DNA of 22,784 bases from an uncultured Bacteroidia bacterium (lineage in GTDB: Bacteria; Bacteroidota; Bacteroidia; Bacteroidales; CAJPTX01): NCBI GenBank assembly GCA_938038735.1, contig CALHSW010000062.1, positions 1 through 22,784 on the forward strand, written 5' to 3'. Of the stretch, positions 8,481 to 14,800 are shown piece after piece (positions within the stretch are counted from its first letter, which is position 1; each line of letters starts with the position of its first letter). Position numbers and translations under genes: made by a program. The notes beneath the pieces were generated by a model, which saw only the letters and a program-made list of their open reading frames with translations, searched no databases and had not been told where the DNA came from.

Positions 8481-10332
8481 TTCGTTTGATATTATTGTTG
8501 TTGGCGGAGGGCATGCTGGGTGCGAGGCAGCCAATGCGTGTGGGCGCATGGGGTTTCGTACGCTACTCGTTACAGCTGACATCACCAAGCTCGGAGAGAT
8601 GAGCTGTAACCCTTCGGTAGGAGGAATAGGCAAGGGACAGATTGTACGTGAGATCGATGCGTTGGGGGGCGCTATGGCGAGGATAACCGATGCTTCTACG
8701 ATACAATTTAGAATGCTGAATGGCTCTAAGGGTCTTGCAATGCGTAGTCCACGGGCGCAGTGCGATAGGGAGTTTTACTCCATGGGATGGAAGCAAGAGG
8801 TTGCAAAAAATGTTAATGTCTCACTCTTGCAAGACATTGCTACGGAGCTGATTATAAGAGGAGAAACGTGTTGTGGAGTCGTGACACAATTCTGTGGAGC
8901 ATACGAGGCGAAGGCGGTAATCGTAACGGCTGGGACTTTTCTAAGAGGAAAAATATTTGTAGGCTTGGAGTCTACGTTCGGAGGAAGGATCGGAGAGCTG
9001 TCGGCTGAAGGTTTGTCGGGGCAATTGGTCCAGCTGGGGGTTTCTTGTAAACGTTTTAAAACGGGGACTTCTGCGCGTATAGACGGTAGGACGCTAGACT
9101 ATAGTCGTTTTGAACGGCAGGATGGTGACGAATACGCCGGACAGTTTAGCTTTTCGCCGTCTTCAACCACGAAGTTAGTGCAGAAACCTTGTTACATAGC
9201 CCATACCAATTCGGTGTCCCATTCAATTATAAGAGAGGGGCTTGATCGTTCACCATTGTACACAAAGAAGATAGAGGGGAGGGGACCGCGGTACTGTCCT
9301 AGCATAGAGGATAAGATTCATGTTTTTGCGGATAGGGACAGCCACCAGCTCTTTATAGAACCTGAAAGTGTATACTCGTCCATTGTGTACATCAATGGCT
9401 TTAGCAGTTCGTTGCCCTTTGATGTGCAGAAAAGGGCGTTGCATGCGATTGATGGGTTTGAGCATGCCCATTTAATGAGATCGGGCTACGCCGTTGAGTA
9501 CGACTATTTTGACCCTACCCAGCTAAAGTACACGTTGGAGAGTAAAGTTGTAAAAAATCTTTACCTAGCAGGCCAAGTCAATGGCACTACAGGGTATGAG
9601 GAGGCGGGTGCGCAAGGGTTGTTGGCAGGGATCAACGCTGCTCTTGCTTTGCGTGGCGATGCCCCATTGATACTCCAGCGGGATGAGGCGTACATAGGCG
9701 TGATGATTGATGACCTGGTTACCAAGGGCGTTGATGAACCGTACAGAATGTTTACCAGCAGGGCAGAGCATAGGCTGCGTTTACGTAATGATAATGCCGA
9801 CAGGCGCTTGATGGGGTACGGATATAGAGTGGGATTGGTATCGAAAGAGACCTACGATTGCATGGAGCGGAAGTATGAGCGGGTGACTGCCTTGACGAAA
9901 TACTTGGGGCAACGTTCAGTTTCGGAGGAGACGGCAAATAGAGTGCTTGGCCAGCTGGGGTCATCATTGGTAACCCAAGGGGTAAAGCTATCGCAACTCG
10001 CTGTACGTCCAGAAGTGAAGCTTGAGGTTTTGCTATCTGGAGTGGGCTACGAGGGTTTGGGTTTTGCCCCGAGCGAGGATGAGATATTTAGTGCAGAGGT
10101 TCAACTTAAATACCGCAAGTACGTTGACCGTCAGGAGAGTGAAGCTGTGGATATGAGTAGGTACGATGATGTTAAGATAGACGGGTCGTTTGACTTCTAC
10201 TCGTTGGGCATGCTGAGCTTTGAGGCTAGAGAAAAGTTGACTATCCACCGCCCGCGGACTATAGGAGAGGCGAGAAGAATTCCAGGGATAAAGCCTAGCG
10301 ATATACAGGGACTCGTGCTTTTCCTGAGATGA
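8473..10332 (+). CDS. mnmG: tRNA uridine-5-carboxymethylaminomethyl modification enzyme MnmG (GidA)
   Basis: A 619-residue FAD enzyme that with MnmE installs carboxymethylaminomethyl or aminomethyl groups on the wobble uridine of tRNAs reading NNR codons, in the cytoplasm. The Rossmann FAD motif GGGHAGCEAA begins at residue 11, followed by MSCNPSVGGIGKGQ, GTFLRGK, PRYCPSIEDKI, and the second FAD signature GQVNGTTGYEEAGAQG. FTSRAEHRLRLRNDNAD leads into the C-terminal tRNA-binding helices (GIKPSDIQGL). The length matches the family. It begins with GTG at 8473, inside the last codons of ybeY, so start-stop coupling is likely. It is the last gene of the seven-gene run. No hairpin directly follows; the first strong terminator is at 10593. 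Confidence 0.97.
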   Translation: MNSSFDIIVVGGGHAGCEAANACGRMGFRTLLVTADITKLGEMSCNPSVGGIGKGQIVREIDALGGAMARITDASTIQFRMLNGSKGLAMRSPRAQCDREFYSMGWKQEVAKNVNVSLLQDIATELIIRGETCCGVVTQFCGAYEAKAVIVTAGTFLRGKIFVGLESTFGGRIGELSAEGLSGQLVQLGVSCKRFKTGTSARIDGRTLDYSRFERQDGDEYAGQFSFSPSSTTKLVQKPCYIAHTNSVSHSIIREGLDRSPLYTKKIEGRGPRYCPSIEDKIHVFADRDSHQLFIEPESVYSSIVYINGFSSSLPFDVQKRALHAIDGFEHAHLMRSGYAVEYDYFDPTQLKYTLESKVVKNLYLAGQVNGTTGYEEAGAQGLLAGINAALALRGDAPLILQRDEAYIGVMIDDLVTKGVDEPYRMFTSRAEHRLRLRNDNADRRLMGYGYRVGLVSKETYDCMERKYERVTALTKYLGQRSVSEETANRVLGQLGSSLVTQGVKLSQLAVRPEVKLEVLLSGVGYEGLGFAPSEDEIFSAEVQLKYRKYVDRQESEAVDMSRYDDVKIDGSFDFYSLGMLSFEAREKLTIHRPRTIGEARRIPGIKPSDIQGLVLFLR

Positions 10333-10393
10333 ATCTACATCTGCGTTAATGTGCGCTACGGAAGGCATCCCGCTGTCTTATTTATTTCCGTTA

Positions 10394-10423
10394 TTGTTGA
10401 TTGAATATTTTATTATACCTTTG
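10394..10423 (+). promoter_or_regulatory. Promoter of the candidate small RNA
   Basis: TTG (10394-10396), a 19-base spacer and TACCTTTG (10416-10423) followed by CGG form a textbook Bacteroidota promoter. The predicted transcription start is near 10430, and no credible ORF follows before the terminator at 10593. Confidence 0.75.
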
Positions 10424-10429
10424 CGGTCA

Positions 10430-10639
10430 ATACGGGGTGGGTTATTTTACGCAGCGGAAGTGAAAGGGCAAGCGATAATAAGTAGTATTGCGAAAGGTGA
10501 TGGGCATATGAGCAGCCAAATAGGATTGACTTGTCATATTACCCCCCCCTATATGATATACGTCAGGTAAAGGTAGTAGCTATCTGTAGTATAAGAGCCA
10601 GCAGCACGGCATTTGTCGTGTTGCTGGCTCTTCTTTTTT
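10430..10639 (+). ncRNA. Candidate small RNA of about 200 nt with a C8 hairpin loop
   Basis: A strong promoter and a strong intrinsic terminator bracket this stretch. Its only ORF worth naming is a 20-codon frame from ATG 10508, without recognisable features. A local hairpin is visible: TGAC (10527-10530) with GTCA (10562-10565) and CATAT (10535-10539) with ATATG (10551-10555), enclosing an 11-base loop with eight consecutive C (10542-10549). A G-rich segment near the 5' end (GGGGTGGG at about 10434-10441) could pair with that loop, as a pseudoknot or a switch. I do not recognise it as a named RNA family. Alternatively it is only an mnmG 3' trailer with a secondary promoter, or the leader of the next gene. 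Confidence 0.5.
10593..10639 (+). terminator. Strong rho-independent terminator
   Basis: A 16-bp stem (10593-10608 with 10617-10632, one G-T pair) and an 8-base loop are followed by CTTTTTTC. It ends the candidate small RNA and probably also read-through from the mnmG operon. Confidence 0.92.
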
Positions 10640-10702
10640 CTGGGTTAGTAGGTTTGGGTAACCATCCAACAATTAATGTTTAACAGTAAAACAGATGTGT
10701 TT

Positions 10703-11083
10703 ATGAGAGTAGTAAGGTTGTTAACGCTGGTAGCACTTTTCAGTGCGTTGCTCTTTGGCTTTGCGAGCTGCAAGAAGGTGACAGAAAGAAAGATTGTGGG
10801 GCAATGGGAGACGGAGACAAATATAGTAGGGGGGATCAGTGCGCCTGGTATGCGGGGAATAACCGCAGGGATATACACTTTTGGGAAGTGGTGAGACAAT
10901 ATCTTTGAGAACGAGCTGAATCACATTCCTAGCAAAGGGAGGTGGAGCTTATCGGGCGATAAGCTTAAAATGGCTACTCTCATTGGGCTACAGGGCGGGG
11001 CGCATATTGTAACCGAGGGGAGTGGCGCAACTAAAAAAGCGTTTAAGGCGTTGCGTACAGAATTGCTGCCTTTGCTTCAGTAG
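10703..11083 (+). pseudogene. Small lipocalin-like lipoprotein gene interrupted by an in-frame TGA
   Basis: ATG 10703 starts a lipoprotein signal (lipobox GFASC) followed by KKVTERKIVGQWETET, which resembles the first strand of lipocalin-like Bacteroidota lipoproteins. An upstream ATG at 10676 in the same frame only adds polar residues. Translation meets TGA at 10892-10894, after 63 codons from ATG 10703. The same frame then stays open for 62 more codons to TAG at 11081-11083, with a fitting continuation (SKGRWSLSGDKLKM, the usual second W-containing strand). One base change from TGG to TGA explains this. TGA is a normal stop elsewhere here (mnmG, 18315), so a recoded genome is unlikely. It is either a recent nonsense mutation or a base-call error. 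Confidence 0.65.
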
Positions 11084-11170
11084 CTAGTTTTATTTTGCGC
11101 GGGGTGCGCGCTGTTACCCTTTCTGTAGTAGATCGTTACGAGAAGGAATAGGAAATTTCCCCTAGCATTC

Positions 11171-11231
11171 TTCTTGCATACCTGTTGCAGGTTTGGAAAA
11201 TCTGCGTACATTTGCACTGTCGTTGCAAGAA
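11171..11231 (+). promoter_or_regulatory. Promoter with paired TTGCA repeats upstream of the Fur-family gene
   Basis: The promoter is TTG (11185-11187), 19 bases, TACATTTG (11207-11214), with transcription expected near 11221. Overlaid on it are four TTGCA words, at 11174, 11185, 11212 and 11223. They form two pairs, each with an 11-base period (TTGCA-N6-TTGCA). One pair covers the -33 box and the other the -7 box and start site. The outermost words also form an inverted repeat (TTCTTGCA at 11171-11178, TGCAAGAA at 11224-11231). This is where an autorepressor would bind, so it is a candidate operator. Confidence 0.6.
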
Positions 11232-11241
11232 AGGGTGGGCT

Positions 11242-11658
11242 ATGGATAAACAGTTTTGGAAAAATCATGGGTTGCGGCGCACCGACTGTCGCGTGGCGGT
11301 AGTCGGGTGCTTAGAGGCGCACGCCACGGCACTCTCAGCGCAGGAGCTGCGCGAGGATCTGGGCGAGATGTTCGACCGCACAACGTTTTACCGTACGTTG
11401 CTAACGCTGGAGGAGTGCGGAGTTATCCACCGCATAGTGGCCGATAGCGAGGTGGTAAAATATGCGTTGAATGCACGTAGGGAACTCATGGAGCAGCATG
11501 CGCATTTCTACTGCGATAGGTGCAAACAGGTTTGGTGTCTCACGCAGCTGACGCCGCCGCGCTACGCGCTGCGGGCTGGGTTCACCGTGAGGAAAGTGGA
11601 ATGCATGGTGCATGGCCTCTGCGCTGAGTGCGCAAAGCTGGAGTCTGCAGCCAACTAA
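11242..11658 (+). CDS. Fur-family metal-responsive transcriptional repressor
   Basis: A 138-residue regulator. ATG 11242 is chosen; a longer frame from 11185 would start in the promoter. The N-terminal winged helix-turn-helix has the recognition-helix signature DRTTFYRTLLTLEECG (about 45-60). The C-terminal dimerisation domain has QHAHFYCDRC with the metal-ligand histidines (H86, H88) and first CxxC (91-94), and HGLCAEC as the second CxxC (127-130). The four cysteines form the structural zinc site. Fur, Zur and PerR cannot be separated by eye. The next two genes, a TonB receptor and a His-rich lipoprotein, favour zinc (Zur-like) over iron, as an inference. It is 22 bases from the receptor gene and so in one operon, with autoregulation likely. 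Confidence 0.9.
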   Translation: MDKQFWKNHGLRRTDCRVAVVGCLEAHATALSAQELREDLGEMFDRTTFYRTLLTLEECGVIHRIVADSEVVKYALNARRELMEQHAHFYCDRCKQVWCLTQLTPPRYALRAGFTVRKVECMVHGLCAECAKLESAAN

Positions 11659-11680
11659 CCGGAGGGAAATCACAATTAAA

Positions 11681-14095
11681 ATGGGGCAGGTAAAAAACTG
11701 CGCGAAATGCGCAGCAGGAGGCTTTTTGTCAATTTTTATGGCTATTTCGCTAGCGGCCCACGGGCAGTGTTGGCTGAGAGGAGCGGTGCGAGATGCCGAT
11801 ACGTGGGCGCTGCTCCCCGATGTGGTGGTGCAGGTGGTAGGGAGTGCCGCGGGAGGGTATACAGACGCTAAGGGTCATTTTGAATTCAGCACCGCGGCGT
11901 GCGGCGTAGTGCGTTTGCGTCTCTCCTTGCTCGGATATGAGGCGAACGAGATAGAGGTGGACTCGCGGGATACCGCTACCCTCCAGCTGCACATGCACCC
12001 TTCCCAAAGGGAACTTGCTGCCGTGCGTGTAACCGCCGATTACAAGGCGATGCGGCAGAAGCAAGCGGCGGTATTGCGAACGTTAGAGGTGAGAGAGCTT
12101 AAGGCTTGCGCTGCGCCATCGCTAGCGCAGACGCTCGAGGCAATGCCCGGCATGCACGCCATGAGCATAGGGCGAGGCGCAAGCAAACCGATGATACGCG
12201 GCATGGGGCTTAACCGTATCGCGGTGGTTGACAGGGGAATAAAGCAGGAAGGGCAGCAGTGGGGCAGTGACCATGCGTTGGAGATCGACCAAAAAGCGGT
12301 GCGTAGGGTCAATGTGTACAAAGGTGCGATGAGCCTCCGCTACGGCGGGGATGCCATGGGGGGCGTGGTGGCAATCAATGAGCATTCGCCGCTCCCGGTG
12401 CAAGGCCTACATGCCGATGGCGAGGCGTGGGGGGAGTCAAATGGTTGGCTCGCAGGAGGAACGCTAGGCGTGAGCTGGCTGGGAGAGAAATTCTTTATAG
12501 AGGGACGAGGAACCTACGCCGCATCGGGCGACTACAGAGTTCCGACAGACACAATAAACTACCTCTCCTTCCTCATTCCGCTCTACGATAGATACCTAAA
12601 AAACACTGCGACAAAGGAATCTGCGGCTACAATTACAGCTGGAATGCAGTTGGATAAGCTTGGTACGCTTTCCTTTACGGGGTCGTTCGTGGCGCAGCGT
12701 ATGGGGCTATTCCCCGGGTCGCACGGTGTACCCTCCTTGGCGAGGGTGCTACCCGATGGCAATCGGCGTGACATCGGTATGCCGAGCGCAAGCGTGGATC
12801 ATTGGAAAGGGATTATTAACTATGTAAGTCCCCACCTCGTGGGTTGCTGGCGGGTGTTTGTTGATCTTGGATACCAACGCAATTTGCGGGCGGAGTACTC
12901 TCCATTCCACACGCATTACGACACTCAGCCAGAGCCGGTTAACAATCAGAATTTAGAGCTTTCATTTGACCTAACCACGGTGAGTGGGCAGCTGCGCACG
13001 GAGTGGCGGCCGCATGCAGGCGTGCAGTTGTGTTTCGGGGCTGATGGGCAGTGGCAGCGCCATGATTACGATGGGTATGGCTTTCTTCTGCCCTCCTATA
13101 GGCGGGCCACCGGGGGCGCATACGCCATGGGGAGTTGGCAATGCGCTGCGCGTTGGCGGCTTGAAGGGGGCGTGCGATTTGACGTTGGGTATTTTGATAT
13201 TGACGCCTCCTACGATGCCTACCTCGCGGAGTATTTGAGGCGGGGTGGGGCGATGGGTGAAGAGGAGGTAGCGCAATATGCGCAGCGCGCCCCTGCATTG
13301 CGCCGATTGCTTTACGATGCGAGCTGGAGCGTGGGGGCACTGTATGATGCATCGGGGACGCATAGCGTAAAAATGTACCTAGGGCAGAGCTTTAGATTGC
13401 CCGGTGTAAATGAGTTGGCTTCCAACGGAATGCATCATGGAGCATTTAGGCATGAGCAGGGGGATGCAGACCTTAAATCGGAGAAGGGGATACAGCTGGA
13501 CGTGGAGTACCGTTACCGAGGAGAAAATGTTGAAGTAGCGGTATCGCCCTTTGGAGCTTACTACTTCAGCTACATATTTTTAGAGCCTACTGGGAAATGG
13601 TCGGTACTTCCCCATGCAGGCCAGCTATATAGATACCGAACGGCGCGAAGCGCCATGGGGGGCGGTGAGGCGGAGGTGCAATGGCGTTTTGGAGAGCATT
13701 ATAGGGTGGAGGCAAATGCCGCGGCCCTATGGCAGAGGAACCTAACGGATGGGTATCCCCTTCCTTTCTGTCCGCCGGTGAAGTTTCAGGGCGAGGGGGA
13801 ATACCGGGTGCATGGCATCCCGGATCGCTTGGGGGCCTTGTATCTATTGGTACATCCGAGCTACACCCTTGCGCAATTGGAAACGGCGCGTAACGAGTCG
13901 CCCACCCAAGGGTATGCGCTGCTCGACGCAACGCTACGCTACGAGGTCGAGGTAGAGCATTGGCATTTTAATGTGTCGTTGCAGTGCAATAACATATTCA
14001 ACAAGAAGTACTTTAACCATCTAAGTTTCTACCGTACGTTGAATATTCCGGAGGTCGGACGTTCGTTTAGAGCTACGATAGGGGTGACAATATAA
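11681..14095 (+). CDS. TonB-dependent outer-membrane receptor with CarboxypepD_reg-like N-terminal domain
   Basis: An 804-residue outer-membrane transporter driven by TonB-ExbBD. ATG 11681 follows a GGAGGG (11661-11666). An upstream in-frame start at 11612 would overlap the regulator gene and delay the signal peptide. Order: signal peptide (cleavage about residue 28), carboxypeptidase-regulatory-like beta-sandwich (about 33-95, with GYTDAKGHFEF), plug (about 105-245, with GRGASKPMIRGMGLNRIAV, EGQQWGSDHALEID and RYGGDAMGGVVAIN), then beta-strands to the end (NNIFNKKYFNH is a typical late-barrel motif). No SusD-like partner follows, so it is not a glycan-utilisation pair. With a Fur-family repressor before it and a His-rich lipoprotein after it, it probably imports a metal or metal complex. 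It starts 22 bases after the regulator gene. Confidence 0.92.
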   Translation: MGQVKNCAKCAAGGFLSIFMAISLAAHGQCWLRGAVRDADTWALLPDVVVQVVGSAAGGYTDAKGHFEFSTAACGVVRLRLSLLGYEANEIEVDSRDTATLQLHMHPSQRELAAVRVTADYKAMRQKQAAVLRTLEVRELKACAAPSLAQTLEAMPGMHAMSIGRGASKPMIRGMGLNRIAVVDRGIKQEGQQWGSDHALEIDQKAVRRVNVYKGAMSLRYGGDAMGGVVAINEHSPLPVQGLHADGEAWGESNGWLAGGTLGVSWLGEKFFIEGRGTYAASGDYRVPTDTINYLSFLIPLYDRYLKNTATKESAATITAGMQLDKLGTLSFTGSFVAQRMGLFPGSHGVPSLARVLPDGNRRDIGMPSASVDHWKGIINYVSPHLVGCWRVFVDLGYQRNLRAEYSPFHTHYDTQPEPVNNQNLELSFDLTTVSGQLRTEWRPHAGVQLCFGADGQWQRHDYDGYGFLLPSYRRATGGAYAMGSWQCAARWRLEGGVRFDVGYFDIDASYDAYLAEYLRRGGAMGEEEVAQYAQRAPALRRLLYDASWSVGALYDASGTHSVKMYLGQSFRLPGVNELASNGMHHGAFRHEQGDADLKSEKGIQLDVEYRYRGENVEVAVSPFGAYYFSYIFLEPTGKWSVLPHAGQLYRYRTARSAMGGGEAEVQWRFGEHYRVEANAAALWQRNLTDGYPLPFCPPVKFQGEGEYRVHGIPDRLGALYLLVHPSYTLAQLETARNESPTQGYALLDATLRYEVEVEHWHFNVSLQCNNIFNKKYFNHLSFYRTLNIPEVGRSFRATIGVTI

Positions 14096-14143
14096 AGTGG
14101 AGATGAAGAAAACAGTTTGTAATAGTAAGTTAAACAGTAAAGT

Positions 14144-14149
14144 AAGGAG
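14144..14149 (+). promoter_or_regulatory. Ribosome binding site deciding the start of the His-rich lipoprotein
   Basis: AAGGAG lies 4 bases before ATGATG at 14154. The in-frame alternatives (GTG 14097, ATG 14103) have nothing similar and put about 18 polar residues before the signal peptide. Confidence 0.55.
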
Positions 14150-14153
14150 TGTT

Positions 14154-14645
14154 ATGATGAAAAGAAGTGTGAATGTGGCGGCAGTGTGTATCTTGTCGCT
14201 TACGGGAGCAGTGCTAATGGGAAGCTGCAAGAAGAAGGAAGTGGAGAAGGATAAGGAGAAGCCTACTATTGAGATTGTAACCCCAAATAAGGAGAACCAC
14301 GACGTGGCCCCGGGCGGCACGTTGAAGGTGAAGGTAAAGCTAACAGATAATGATGAGCTTGGCTCTGTGAAGCTTGACTTTCACTGGGCGGGCGATGGCC
14401 ATACGCACGAAGGGCACCACCATGGCCACGGTATGCTTAACACCCGCGGAGAAGGGACGGAGAAGTTCAGCTATAATTGGTGGAAGTATGGTTTGGGTGG
14501 TAAGTCGCAGACTGTTGAGCATGAGATTAAGATTCCTGAGAATGCGAAGCATGATGCGTATCATCTTGCGGTATTTTGCACCGATAGGTCGGGCAATGAG
14601 GCCAAGGCATTCCAGGAGGTGCATGTAGAGGCAGAGGGGGAGTAG
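14154..14645 (+). CDS. His-rich lipoprotein, DUF4625-like
   Basis: A 163-residue predicted lipoprotein. The signal ends in LMGSC (Cys25), followed by a Lys/Glu-rich tether. The rest is a beta-sandwich-like domain (PTIEIVTPNKENHDVAPGG, KVKLTDNDELGSVKLDFHWAG ... YHLAVFCTDRSGNEAKAF) of Ig/cadherin-like character. I associate it with DUF4625, from memory. A loop at about residues 77-92 has seven histidines in 16 residues (FHWAGDGHTHEGHHHGHG), a likely zinc, copper or nickel site. It is the last gene of the regulator-receptor operon, 58 bases after the receptor and before a strong hairpin. It probably captures or buffers the metal at the cell surface or in the periplasm. Confidence 0.8.
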   Translation: MMKRSVNVAAVCILSLTGAVLMGSCKKKEVEKDKEKPTIEIVTPNKENHDVAPGGTLKVKVKLTDNDELGSVKLDFHWAGDGHTHEGHHHGHGMLNTRGEGTEKFSYNWWKYGLGGKSQTVEHEIKIPENAKHDAYHLAVFCTDRSGNEAKAFQEVHVEAEGE

Positions 14646-14678
14646 TTTTCACCGCAGAGTGCTAGTGTAGTGGAGAAG

Positions 14679-14723
14679 AATGCCCGCGGGTGCAGTGCGC
14701 TGCCCCGCGGGCATTGGTGTTTT
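14679..14723 (+). terminator. Terminator of the metal-uptake operon
   Basis: A 12-bp perfect stem (14679-14690 with 14704-14715) is extended by GCAG/CTGC inside the loop (14692-14695 with 14700-14703). It is followed by GGTGTTTT, a short U-run. It lies 33 bases after the DUF4625-like gene and separates it from the 901-residue gene. Confidence 0.8.
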
Positions 14724-14778
14724 AGGTAGTGAGGCCAAGCTGAAAATGTTGGGATGCCATTTTATAGCGTAAATGCCT

Positions 14779-14786
14779 TACCTTCG
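14779..14786 (+). promoter_or_regulatory. Weak -7 box before the 901-residue protein gene
   Basis: TACCTTCG followed by CGGGG differs from TAnnTTTG at one base and lies 14 bases before the ATG at 14801. No TTG lies at the normal distance upstream. Transcription would start a few bases before the ATG, so the mRNA would be nearly leaderless. Confidence 0.35.
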
Positions 14787-14800
14787 CGGGGCGTAAGGGT

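Noticed and set aside
10349..10570. 73-codon plus-strand ORF
   Set aside because: It spans the promoter at 10394-10423, has no ribosome binding site or family-like sequence, and contains the C8 run. Only the 20-codon tail from ATG 10508 could be transcribed from that promoter.
10892..10894. Selenocysteine or recoded TGA in the small lipoprotein
   Set aside because: No SECIS-like hairpin is evident directly after the TGA, no selenoprotein family is recognised, and TGA acts as a normal stop for other genes in the window.
12939..13363. Overlapping 130-137-codon minus-strand ORFs
   Set aside because: His/Arg/Pro-rich antisense shadows of the TonB receptor barrel.
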